NCBI RefSeq assembly: GCF_947487575.1
Contig: NZ_CANKXG010000002.1
Location: 103,179-167,178 of the forward strand
Source: an uncultured Algibacter sp.
GTDB taxonomy: Bacteria > Bacteroidota > Bacteroidia > Flavobacteriales > Flavobacteriaceae
Length of the DNA stretch: 64,000 nt
Reading direction: 5' to 3'
Positions 28,213 to 36,144 of this stretch are shown piece after piece. Numbering within the stretch: the first letter of the stretch is position 1; each line of letters opens with the position of its first letter. Under the pieces are notes generated by a model that had not been told where the DNA came from, did not search any database, and saw nothing but the letters and a program-made list of their open reading frames with translations. The translations under genes and the position numbers were made by a program.

Positions 28213-29646
28213 TTATTCTCCAAATTTTCCATTCATATCCTTTAAAATTAATTTTGGGTCATACCCATAACCATCTTTGAAAACTAACTCAACATTGCGA
28301 ATATTTTTTTTAATATCTCCATTAATTACTACAAAATCTGCTTTTTTTCCGTTCTCAATTACCCCAACTTCAGAGTTGGAAAGAACTTTCGCGCCATTAC
28401 TCGTCATAATTTTGATTGCTTCCTCGTTCGTGAATCCTGCTTCTTTTAGTAATTCAAAATTTCTTTGGTCTCCAAAACCTGGAAGAACGTGTCTGCCTGC
28501 ATCAACTCCTGCTGTTAAAGTTCCACCCATTTTGAAAAATTGATATTCAAATTCCATGATTCGTTTTAATCTTCTTTCCCTTAAGTTATCACTCGATTTT
28601 TGGCTATCGAAATTATTTCTTCTCTCACTATATTGAGATTTTAAAAATGATGACATTACTTCTAATGTACGTTCATCTGCAAAGGCTCTATTTGGAACAC
28701 TTGACTCATAAATTGCCAATGTTGAAGTCAAAAAAACGTTGTTGTCAATCATTAACTGTTGAAGCCGTTTTACTTTCTCACTATCAATATTCAACTCATC
28801 TATATATTCTCTTGAGCCATCACAAATACCGAATGTCTTATTCTTTCTAAAATCACTTGTGCTATTCAGTCCGTGTTCTATTCCGTCAATTCCAAAATTT
28901 GTTGCTTGCTCAAATGTGATTGAACACAAATGTCCTGTTACTTTCGCATTCCGTTTATGTGCCTCTTGGATGATTATTTCCAAGTCGCTTGGTGTTGTAT
29001 GGCGATAAACTTTAAACCATCGAACCCCTTTTTTTGTCCAATATTGAATTGTATCCTTTATATGTTTTTCGTCACGTGGGATAATCATATTTGGATTACC
29101 TCCTTTTCCTGTAAAATATGGACCACTTGTTATTATATTGGGGCCAATGAATTTACCTTGCTCAATTTTTTTTGACAATTCTACTCCTTGTTCTGGTGAT
29201 GCTGAACCACAAGTTTGAATAGTTGTTACTCCCGATGCCAAGTAAAGTTTTGAGGCTGTTTCTCCAACAAATGGAAATCTTGGAATATGTAGATGATTGT
29301 GAACTCCTACAATTCCCGGGATAATTGTTTTTCCTTTTAAATTTATTGTAGTCGCTCCTTTTGGTATGTCAATTTTCGAACTTTGTCCAATTGCTTGAAA
29401 ATGACCATTTTCAACAATCAATGTTTGATTTTCTTTAGCTGGATTTCCCTTTCCGTCAAATACTGTCACATTCGTTAAAGCTAGAACATCAGAATTATAT
29501 TTTACATAATTGAGTATATTTTGATTTAATTCTTTTCGCTCTCGGATAGAGATTTTATCCGAACCCAGAGCGATAAATTCAGATTTAGAATTTTGCTTAC
29601 AACCAAGAAAGATTGCTATTATGAGTATGAATGTTAATTGTTTCAA
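28213..29646 (-). CDS. Amidohydrolase lipoprotein
   Basis: A 477-residue protein with a lipoprotein signal (IIAIFLGCKQ, Cys16) and an amidohydrolase/imidazolonepropionase-like barrel: metal-binding GVHNHLHIPR, KVTGHLC, DGIEHGLNST and GTLTAGVDAGRHVLPG, ending in the usual GKKADFVVINGD strand. It should be an envelope metal-dependent hydrolase of cyclic amides or peptides; the substrate is unknown. It is flanked by inverted GTTAAACGAA motifs and an attC-like hairpin, so it may have arrived as a gene cassette or transposable unit. Confidence 0.85.
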   Translation of the reverse strand: MKQLTFILIIAIFLGCKQNSKSEFIALGSDKISIRERKELNQNILNYVKYNSDVLALTNVTVFDGKGNPAKENQTLIVENGHFQAIGQSSKIDIPKGATTINLKGKTIIPGIVGVHNHLHIPRFPFVGETASKLYLASGVTTIQTCGSASPEQGVELSKKIEQGKFIGPNIITSGPYFTGKGGNPNMIIPRDEKHIKDTIQYWTKKGVRWFKVYRHTTPSDLEIIIQEAHKRNAKVTGHLCSITFEQATNFGIDGIEHGLNSTSDFRKNKTFGICDGSREYIDELNIDSEKVKRLQQLMIDNNVFLTSTLAIYESSVPNRAFADERTLEVMSSFLKSQYSERRNNFDSQKSSDNLRERRLKRIMEFEYQFFKMGGTLTAGVDAGRHVLPGFGDQRNFELLKEAGFTNEEAIKIMTSNGAKVLSNSEVGVIENGKKADFVVINGDIKKNIRNVELVFKDGYGYDPKLILKDMNGKFGE

Positions 29647-29707
29647 AGAGTGTTTTTTATTATTGCATAGAATACAAAGATAAAGTTCCGTTTCAATGAA
29701 CTTTATC

Positions 29708-29743
29708 GATTGTTAAACGAAGTTAGCAAATTTTTCTGACAAA
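29708..29743. repeat. Right inverted motif of amidohydrolase unit
   Basis: GTTAAACGAA (29712-29721) followed by CTGACAAA (29736-29743) mirrors TTTGTCAG-G-TTCGTTTAAC at 28062-28080. The spacing between the two sub-motifs differs (14 bases here, one on the left), so it is a partial inverted repeat and not a perfect transposon end. Confidence 0.45.
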
Positions 29744-29774
29744 GTCAAGTAATAAACTTTATAGATTTACAAAC

Positions 29775-30725
29775 TTAAAGTTTCCCTTGCGTAAATACCA
29801 AAAACATAAAAACACCATAGCCAACAACTAAAAAGAACCCCTTACCTCTACTAATTTGAAAACGTTTAAAAAGAAATATAAGAGGTATTAAAATGGCTGA
29901 AAAACCAAGCATCCAAAAAATATCGTTCGACAATATTTGTGGCTCGGTTACCGGAATGGGCTTTATTAAAGCCGTTAACCCTAAAACTGAAGCTATATTA
30001 AATATATTCGAACCAATTAAATTACCTAAAGAAATGGCTTTTTCTTGTTTTGCTGCTGCAATTACAGATGCAGCTAATTCTGGCACACTTGTTCCGATAG
30101 CTATTAATGATACTCCTATTACAGCTTCACTAACACCAACTGACCTAGCTATTTCTTTTGAACCATTAACCAACCATTCGCTTCCAAAATAAAGTGATGC
30201 CGCGCCTATTATTAACCACAAACCTATTTTAAAATTAGAAACTGTTGATAAAGCATCATCAACCCCTTCTGATACAGTATCCTTTTTTGCGCTTCTAATT
30301 AGAAAAACCAAAAAAGTAACGAGTCCAGCAAATAAAATACCGCCTTCAATAGCTGTTAAAACATTATCATTCTTCAAAAAATAATATAGTATAATAGAAA
30401 ACACCATCATAACTGGCCAATTAACCCTGTAAAACGATTTATCTACAGCAATAGCACCAACCATAGCCGTTATACCTAATACTAACCCAATATTTGCAAT
30501 GTTTGAACCTACTACATTATTAATAGCAATTGCTGGAGAACCCGATAATGCCGCTTGTAAACTTACTAGTAACTCTGGAGCAGAAGTGGCAAAAGAAACC
30601 ACCGTCATACCAATTACCATTTTAGAAATATTAAACTTAAATGATAAGGCCACTGAAGAGCGTACTAAAAACTCCCCTCCTACTACTAACAAAATAAAAC
30701 CAAGGATAACCCAAAGGATACTCAT
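29775..30725 (-). CDS. Calcium/sodium antiporter
   Basis: A 316-residue inner-membrane protein of the YrbG/CaCA family with about ten helices in two inverted halves. Each half carries the alpha-repeat: VVSFATSAPELLVSL with NNVVGSNIANIGLVLG in the first, and IAIGTSVPELAASV with GNLIGSNIFNIASVLG in the second. It exchanges Ca2+ for Na+ (or H+). The full length matches the family. Single-gene unit. Confidence 0.93.
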   Translation of the reverse strand: MSILWVILGFILLVVGGEFLVRSSVALSFKFNISKMVIGMTVVSFATSAPELLVSLQAALSGSPAIAINNVVGSNIANIGLVLGITAMVGAIAVDKSFYRVNWPVMMVFSIILYYFLKNDNVLTAIEGGILFAGLVTFLVFLIRSAKKDTVSEGVDDALSTVSNFKIGLWLIIGAASLYFGSEWLVNGSKEIARSVGVSEAVIGVSLIAIGTSVPELAASVIAAAKQEKAISLGNLIGSNIFNIASVLGLTALIKPIPVTEPQILSNDIFWMLGFSAILIPLIFLFKRFQISRGKGFFLVVGYGVFMFLVFTQGKL

Positions 30726-31028
30726 AAACTTTTTTTTGCGAAGATAAATGAAAGTGAAAAGCTAGAAGTTAAAAGTTAAAAGTTTTTCTACACTCATATA
30801 GCAAATTATAGATATACAGATTGATAAATCTAATAACAATTTTTTAATAAAAAATAACGAAATAGACTAAAAAAGCAATTTATAAAACAAAAAAGCCCTA
30901 GGGATACAAATACCATCATAAAAAAGCCCTTTAATTATTACACAACAATACAATAATATATACTTATGATTTCAAAATAAAACTTAATTATAGATAGTCA
31001 CATTAATATTGAAATTAATTTCATATTT
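30726..31028. other. AT-rich spacer
   Basis: Promoter region of the antiporter gene, then AT-rich sequence with two copies of AAAAAAGCCCT (about 30889-30899 and 30915-30925). CCCTAGGG followed by a T-rich run on the minus strand may be a weak terminator. No gene recognised. Confidence 0.35.
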
Positions 31029-31145
31029 ATGATTACAAATTCGTATTTAAATTCATCGATTTTAATAAAAATACTTGGTGAGCATATTAGTAAATATATA
31101 TCTTCAAAAAACATTGATATAAATAATTCATTTACTAACCCTTAA
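31029..31145 (+). CDS. Possible 38-aa small ORF
   Basis: MITNSYLNSSILIKILGEHI... is an open frame of 38 codons that stops 11 bases before the start of the 19-residue peptide at 31157. There is no recognised family and no clear ribosome binding site. Possible leader or chance frame. Confidence 0.2.
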   Translation: MITNSYLNSSILIKILGEHISKYISSKNIDINNSFTNP

Positions 31146-31156
31146 AACCTAAAAAT

Positions 31157-31216
31157 ATGATAACACTTGCCAAAATTGTAATTGATGTAATACTCTTTAT
31201 TATTTCAATTATCTAA
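31157..31216 (+). CDS. Possible 19-aa hydrophobic peptide
   Basis: MITLAKIVIDVILFIISII would be a single membrane-spanning peptide. It is followed at 31229 by a perfect hairpin with a T-rich tail. This arrangement, a very short hydrophobic ORF ended by its own terminator, resembles type I toxins and other small membrane peptides. No antisense RNA can be shown from the sequence alone. Confidence 0.35.
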   Translation: MITLAKIVIDVILFIISII

Positions 31217-31228
31217 ATCCAAAACCAT

Positions 31229-31262
31229 GTAAAACTTAGTCTAGAATAAGTTTTACTATTTT
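31229..31262 (+). terminator. Hairpin, probable terminator
   Basis: GTAAAACTTA (31229-31238), loop GTCTAGAA, TAAGTTTTAC (31247-31256), a perfect ten-pair stem followed by TATTTTT. It follows the 19-aa peptide and precedes the 50-aa GTG-start gene. Confidence 0.65.
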
Positions 31263-31283
31263 TACACTTTAATTAAGTGTTAA

Positions 31284-31436
31284 GTGAAAAAGCAAGTTTT
31301 TAAATTTTTAGCTAAAGTAAATAAACTAATACTTCCGAGTTATTCTAAAAGAAAATTAGATTTAACAAAAGCAACCAAATTACAAATGGTAATTATTGGC
31401 TGGAGATGGTTTGTAACTAGAAACACGTTAGATTGA
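31284..31436 (+). CDS. Conserved-looking basic small protein, 50 aa (GTG start)
   Basis: Fifty codons from GTG: (M)KKQVFKFLAKVNKLILP...LQMVIIGWRWFVTRNTLD. An in-frame stop (TAA) directly precedes the GTG, so no ATG start is possible nearby. The product is basic with a characteristic ending, IIGWRWFVTRN. From memory, very similar 50-residue proteins are common in Flavobacteriaceae and are sometimes labelled SsrA-binding protein in databases, which I believe is a mislabel given the size. Role unknown. Confidence 0.75.
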   Translation: MKKQVFKFLAKVNKLILPSYSKRKLDLTKATKLQMVIIGWRWFVTRNTLD

Positions 31437-31539
31437 TAGATAAAAACAAGCATTTCGGCTTAATTTTTTCATTTTAGCTATTTCTAATATTACATTTACA
31501 TTGAATAATCACAAATGCCCTCTCAAATCTATAAAACCT

Positions 31540-33813
31540 ATGGTTAAACATATTTATCCATTATTAGTATTTTTAAGCTTCACCGTACAATTATTTGCCC
31601 AAGAAGCTAGTATTTCTACTAAGTTCTCTCAAGATGGTAATTTATACCAATCTGAGAATCAATCTTCTGAAATCATTTCTCAGTTTAAAGAAAACCAAAG
31701 ATGTATTGTAACAGCCTTCTTAGGCAACTATACCTATAAAATAAAATACAACAATTTAGTAGGCTATGTTAGAGACCAATACTTGTTTGTTAATGAACAA
31801 ATGATGGATTTATATTTTGATCATGAAGAAAAGCAGAGAGAAAAAGCTATCGAAGCTAGAAAACTAAGACAAGATAAAGCAGAAGCTATTGCAAGACAAG
31901 CACAAGAAAAGCTAGACTTAATTAAAAAAAGGCGTACAGATTCTATAGCTAAAATTGAAGCCGAAAAACAGAGAATACTTTTAGAAATTAAACGAAACGA
32001 TTCTATAGCCAAAGCAAAAGAAGCACAAAGAATACAACGTATTGCTCAGGCCAAAAAAGATTCCATTGCTAAAGTTATTAAAGAACAAAATAGGTTACTA
32101 GAAGAAAAACAAAGAAATGACTCCATTGCTAAAGCAAGAGAAGAAGCTAGAAAGCAACTTATAATCCAAAAAAGAAACGATTCTATAGCTAAAGCTAAAG
32201 ACATATTAAAAAAGCAACGCATAGCGAAAAGAAAACAAGATTCTATTACTCAAATTATTAAAGAGCAAAAAAGAGTATTAGAAGAGAAACAAAAAAATGA
32301 GGCTATTGCAAAAGCTAAGGAAGAGGCTAGAAAGCAATTAGAACTTCAAAAACGAAACGATTCTATAGCCAAGGCAAAAGAAGAACAAAGAATACAGCGT
32401 ATTGCTCAAGCTAAAAAAGATTCTATTGCTAAAGCTGAAGAAGCACTTAATTTAGAACGCATAGCTCAAAGAAAGAGAGATTCTATAACTCAAGTTAAAA
32501 AAGAACAGAATAGATTATTAGCCGAAAAACAAAAAAATGACTCTATAGCTAATGCTAAAGAAGAAGCTAAAAAGCAAATAGAACTTCAAAAGCAAAAAGA
32601 TGCCATTGCCAAAGCCGAAGAAAAATTAAAAAAACAACGTTTAGCAAAAGCTAAGAAAGACTCCATAATACAAGCTAAAAAAAACGCTAAAAAACAAATA
32701 GAACTTCAAAAACAAAAAGATGCCGAGGCTAAAGTTGCAGAAAAATTAAAAAAGCAACGTATTGATCAAGCTAAAAAAGATTCTATTATTCAGGCTGAAG
32801 AACTCATTAAGCAACAAAAGGAAGACGCAGCTAAACAAGCTATTGAAGAGAAGCATAGAATTTTAAAACACAAGAATGATTCAATTAAACTAGCAAAAGA
32901 CAAGAAAAAAAAGGCTCTTGAATTATTAAAAAAACGTAACGATTCTGTAGTTAAAATAAAAGCAAAACAAAAAGTAATAGCAGAAAGAAAAACACAAGAC
33001 TCAATTGCTAAAATTAAAGCAACCAAAGAAAGAGAACTTGAAGCACTTAGAAAAAGGAACGACTCTGTTGCAAAAGCTAAAGCACAAAAAGAAGCATTAG
33101 CCGAAACTCAAAGACAAAATACAATTAAACAAAATCAAGCAGAAAAAGAGTTAAGAAATCAAAGTATTGAAAAAAACAGATATGACTCCATTGTAAAAGC
33201 AAGAGAACAAGAAACGAAACAATTAATTAAATTAAGAAGACAAAACGATTCTATAGCAGCGGTTATAGAAAAAGAAAGAAAAGAACTAGAAGCATTAAGA
33301 AAGAATGTTGCTGTAGCTCAAGGAACTAACAATTCCAATTCTAACCAAGAAGAAGATAATCAAAAAAAGGCACTTATTGACAGAATGAAATTTAGAGATT
33401 CATGTCATTATCAAATTAATGAATATGATAAATTTTATAACATAACCACTGTTAGAACCGAGCCATATAGTTTAGGCAACAATTTAACCGTTGAATTATA
33501 TAAACAAAACCGAAAACAAAATATCTTCTTTAACTATATTGGTGATTTAGGATGTGCTACATACCTTCCTAACAAAAGATCAAGTGTAAAAGTAACACTA
33601 GAAAACGATCGTACTATTGCTTTTTATCATTCCTGGGATATTGAATGCGGAGAAACGTTTCTTTTCAAAGCCAGAATAACTAAAACTCAAATGGATATTT
33701 TAAAAAATTCTCCAATAAAATCTATTGTACTAAAAGGAACTCAAGGCTTTAAGCAAATAAATTTTATTGATTATAAAGAATTTTTTATTGATAAATTAAA
33801 GTGTATTGAATAA
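31540..33813 (+). CDS. Exported SH3-like protein with 20-residue tandem repeat
   Basis: A 757-residue protein from the ATG at 31540 (an upstream TTG at 31501 would add 13 unlikely residues). A signal peptide ending LFAQ is followed by an SH3-like domain at about 20-85 (NYTYKIKYNNLVGYVRDQYLF). Residues 134-413 are 14 units of exactly 20 residues of the form DSIAKAKEEARKQLELQKRN; less regular charged helix follows to about 600. The C-terminal 150 residues form a compact domain with three Cys. The repeat suggests a long stiff rod between two globular ends in the envelope. Function unknown; convergent with tolC. Confidence 0.75.
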   Translation: MVKHIYPLLVFLSFTVQLFAQEASISTKFSQDGNLYQSENQSSEIISQFKENQRCIVTAFLGNYTYKIKYNNLVGYVRDQYLFVNEQMMDLYFDHEEKQREKAIEARKLRQDKAEAIARQAQEKLDLIKKRRTDSIAKIEAEKQRILLEIKRNDSIAKAKEAQRIQRIAQAKKDSIAKVIKEQNRLLEEKQRNDSIAKAREEARKQLIIQKRNDSIAKAKDILKKQRIAKRKQDSITQIIKEQKRVLEEKQKNEAIAKAKEEARKQLELQKRNDSIAKAKEEQRIQRIAQAKKDSIAKAEEALNLERIAQRKRDSITQVKKEQNRLLAEKQKNDSIANAKEEAKKQIELQKQKDAIAKAEEKLKKQRLAKAKKDSIIQAKKNAKKQIELQKQKDAEAKVAEKLKKQRIDQAKKDSIIQAEELIKQQKEDAAKQAIEEKHRILKHKNDSIKLAKDKKKKALELLKKRNDSVVKIKAKQKVIAERKTQDSIAKIKATKERELEALRKRNDSVAKAKAQKEALAETQRQNTIKQNQAEKELRNQSIEKNRYDSIVKAREQETKQLIKLRRQNDSIAAVIEKERKELEALRKNVAVAQGTNNSNSNQEEDNQKKALIDRMKFRDSCHYQINEYDKFYNITTVRTEPYSLGNNLTVELYKQNRKQNIFFNYIGDLGCATYLPNKRSSVKVTLENDRTIAFYHSWDIECGETFLFKARITKTQMDILKNSPIKSIVLKGTQGFKQINFIDYKEFFIDKLKCIE
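31939..32778 (+). repeat. 60-bp in-frame tandem repeat, 14 units
   Basis: Fourteen consecutive units of exactly 60 bases, in frame, each coding a 20-residue unit that starts with DSI, DAI, DAE or EAI. Units fall into types (for example RIQRIAQAKK, RLLEEKQRN, KQLELQKRN, KKQRIAKRK endings) that recur in blocks, showing duplication of groups of units. DNA identity between like types is high but not perfect. Confidence 0.9.
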
Positions 33814-33824
33814 AATACTTTTTT

Positions 33825-35258
33825 TTATAATTGAACCACTTTACCTCTATAATAATCTAAAACTTTAACTCGCAATAAATACTCGTATTTTGCCCGATTT
33901 AAATTTAACTGCGCATTATCCATATTGTTTTTACTTGTAATATAATTTACAATATTAGAAACACCATTATTAAAACGAACTTCATTTATTCTGAATGACT
34001 CTTCATAAGCTTTAACTTGATCTTCTAAAACATCATATTTATTAAATGCAGCTTCCATATTATTATAAGCCTCTTTTATATTTTGATTAAAAAGTGTTTT
34101 TATATTTTCTAACTCTAATTCACTCTCTTTTAATCTTACTTTTTGCAAACCTATATTATTTTTTGCTCTAAACCCATTAAACAAAGGCACACGAACAGAA
34201 ACACCAACTACAGTACTTAAATTATTATCAAATTGGTCTTTATAGCTTATCTTATTACCTTCAAATTGGGGCTTATTATTAAGTACAGGGAAATCTTGAT
34301 TATCTATAGTTACAAAATCTCCCGTTTCTATAATACTAGAACCTGTCTCTGTAAAAGTTTCTGCTAAACTCGAATAATTAGTGTTAAACTGACCAAAAAG
34401 AGATACTTCTGGGAAATAATTTGCCCTAGCGACTTTTAAGCCTTTATTGGCAGCTTCAACTCTAAACTGTCTAGATTTAAATGTTGCTAAATTTTGCAAT
34501 GCATCGTTAAACACATCATTTGCAGATAATTTATATTTATCAAATGCTATTAAATCTGAAATGTTTTCGAATTCTTTCTCGTCTTCGTTTTGTATATTTA
34601 ATATCCTTTTAAAACCTAATACTGCCGATTTAAAATTATTCTCTGCTTCTATAATAGCAACTTTATCTAAAGCATATTGTCCCTTTATATCACTATAATT
34701 AGCAGGGTTACCTTCCCCTTCTTTATAATTTGCTTCCAATCTTTTTAACTGCGCCTCGGTTGTTTTTAAACGCGCTTTAGAAAGCTCCACACGGTCTCGA
34801 CTATTTAAAATATCAATATACCCTATTGTTACATCCAAAATTAAATTTTGCTTTGCTTCTAATTGTTCCATTTCGGCAGCTTTCATGTTAAACTTACTTT
34901 GCTTAATACTATTTAAAACTCTAAAGCCATTAAAAACAGTTAAACGTAAATTCATTCCAAAATTAGAGAATGTTAATTCCCTGTTACTGTAAGTATTTGT
35001 AAACGGATCAATGCTCCTACCATCATTAACACCTAAATTGTAATTTGCATTTAAATTTGGTAATAATTCATTTAGAGATTGTTTATAATTTATTTTAGAT
35101 GTTTTTCTTCTTAATTCTGCTGCTTTTAAATCTAAATTGTTTTCTATGGCAATGGCTATACAATCATCTAAAGTAAAACTAGATTGCCCTATGTTTTGAC
35201 TAAAACTAATTCTAAAAAGCAAACAAAAAACAGTTGATATTATTATTTTTTTTATCAT
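33825..35258 (-). CDS. TolC-family outer membrane efflux protein
   Basis: A 477-residue exported protein with signal peptide (1-20, ISFSQ) and two helical OEP repeats, each with the usual features (LRLTVFNGFRVLNSIKQSK, then VSVRVPLFNGFRAKNNIGLQK). It forms a trimeric channel through the outer membrane for efflux. It lies seven bases downstream of an ABC ATPase, with its own control region upstream of that ATPase, and completes the export machine encoded by the permeases and HlyD adaptor of this locus. Confidence 0.92.
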   Translation of the reverse strand: MIKKIIISTVFCLLFRISFSQNIGQSSFTLDDCIAIAIENNLDLKAAELRRKTSKINYKQSLNELLPNLNANYNLGVNDGRSIDPFTNTYSNRELTFSNFGMNLRLTVFNGFRVLNSIKQSKFNMKAAEMEQLEAKQNLILDVTIGYIDILNSRDRVELSKARLKTTEAQLKRLEANYKEGEGNPANYSDIKGQYALDKVAIIEAENNFKSAVLGFKRILNIQNEDEKEFENISDLIAFDKYKLSANDVFNDALQNLATFKSRQFRVEAANKGLKVARANYFPEVSLFGQFNTNYSSLAETFTETGSSIIETGDFVTIDNQDFPVLNNKPQFEGNKISYKDQFDNNLSTVVGVSVRVPLFNGFRAKNNIGLQKVRLKESELELENIKTLFNQNIKEAYNNMEAAFNKYDVLEDQVKAYEESFRINEVRFNNGVSNIVNYITSKNNMDNAQLNLNRAKYEYLLRVKVLDYYRGKVVQL

Positions 35259-35265
35259 AATTAAA

Positions 35266-35934
35266 TTATTTATTTACAATCAACCCATCTCTTAAATGTA
35301 TGGTTCGCGATCCGTAAGCAGCATTACTTTCAGAATGTGTCACTTGAATTATAGTAACACCTTCATCATTTAATTTTTTAAATAGTTGCATAATTTCTTC
35401 TCCTTGAGCTGAATTTAGGTTACCCGTAGGTTCATCAGCCAAAATTAATTTTGGGCTAGACACCAAAGCTCTTGCTATACCAACTAATTGTTGTTGCCCA
35501 CCACTTAATTGCGATGGAAATAAATCTTTTTTCCCCACAATATTGAATCTATCCAGCATATCGGCTACCATAGCTTTTCGTTCTGCTCTACTGTGTTTTT
35601 TGTATAACAAGGGCGTTTCTATGTTTTCGTAGACTGTTAATTCATCAATTAAATGATAAGACTGAAATACAAAGCCTATGTACTCTTTATAAAGGTTAGC
35701 GCGGTGCTTCTCTTTTAAATTATGAACAGGCTCTTCTAAAAAAATGTACTCCCCTTCGTTAAAATCGTCTAGCATGCCGATAACGTTCAATAATGTTGTT
35801 TTTCCAGAGCCTGATGGTCCCATGATGGATATAAATTCGCCTTCATTTACAGTTAAATCAATGTCGTTTAATAAGAAAACTCTATTTCCTCCTGAGTTTA
35901 CCCATTTAAACAAGTCTTTAAGTTGTAGTATCAT
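35266..35934 (-). CDS. ABC transporter ATP-binding protein (MacB/LolD-like)
   Basis: A 222-residue ATPase with Walker A GPSGSGKT (39-46), Q-loop FVFQSYHLID, signature LSGGQ (143-147) and Walker B LILADEPT with Glu168. After the signature the usual Arg is Leu (QQQL in place of QQQR). The size and DDFNEGEY region fit the LolD/MacB/FtsE group that pairs with FtsX-type permeases. It should energise one or more of the permeases encoded upstream. First gene of the tolC unit. Confidence 0.92.
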   Translation of the reverse strand: MILQLKDLFKWVNSGGNRVFLLNDIDLTVNEGEFISIMGPSGSGKTTLLNVIGMLDDFNEGEYIFLEEPVHNLKEKHRANLYKEYIGFVFQSYHLIDELTVYENIETPLLYKKHSRAERKAMVADMLDRFNIVGKKDLFPSQLSGGQQQLVGIARALVSSPKLILADEPTGNLNSAQGEEIMQLFKKLNDEGVTIIQVTHSESNAAYGSRTIHLRDGLIVNK

Positions 35935-35994
35935 GTTTTATTTGATTTTTTATTGATTGATTTTTTTATTTAAAAACTTCATAATAATAAAATA

Positions 35995-36009
35995 GTGAAT
36001 ACTGTGCCG
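35995..36009 (-). promoter_or_regulatory. Sigma-54-like promoter of the ATPase-tolC unit
   Basis: On the minus strand CGGCACAGTATTCAC compares with the -24/-12 consensus TGGCACGNNNNTTGC: the GG and the CAC block are kept, the -12 GC is AC. The predicted start of transcription is about 50 bases before the ATPase ATG. It matches the promoter at 48490-48504 in layout (GGCAC-N2-TA-N-T-N-ACTAT). Confidence 0.6.
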
Positions 36010-36061
36010 TTTTTGTAATCACTTAATAACAAGCGAATTACAATGATTTTATTAATTTAAA

Positions 36062-36101
36062 GTGTTCGAAATCGATACAATAGTGTTCTATATCATAACA
36101 C
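36062..36101 (-). promoter_or_regulatory. Tandem activator dyads (UAS) of the ATPase-tolC unit
   Basis: Two 19-base imperfect dyads, GTGTTCGAAATCGATACAA (36062-36080) and GTGTTCTATATCATAACAC (36083-36101), set 21 bases apart, two helical turns. The nearer dyad is 53 bases beyond the outer edge of the -24 element. The same arrangement occurs at 48558-48597, with 34 of 44 bases identical from 36061. These are the likely binding sites of the sigma-54 activator encoded at 48667. Confidence 0.7.
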
Positions 36102-36144
36102 TTTTTGTATCGATTAAAACGAATTGCATAACATTAGGAATGAT

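Noticed and set aside
31939..32778. Regular repeat array as a possible CRISPR
   Set aside because: Units are contiguous 60-base coding repeats in frame, without spacers; it is a protein repeat.
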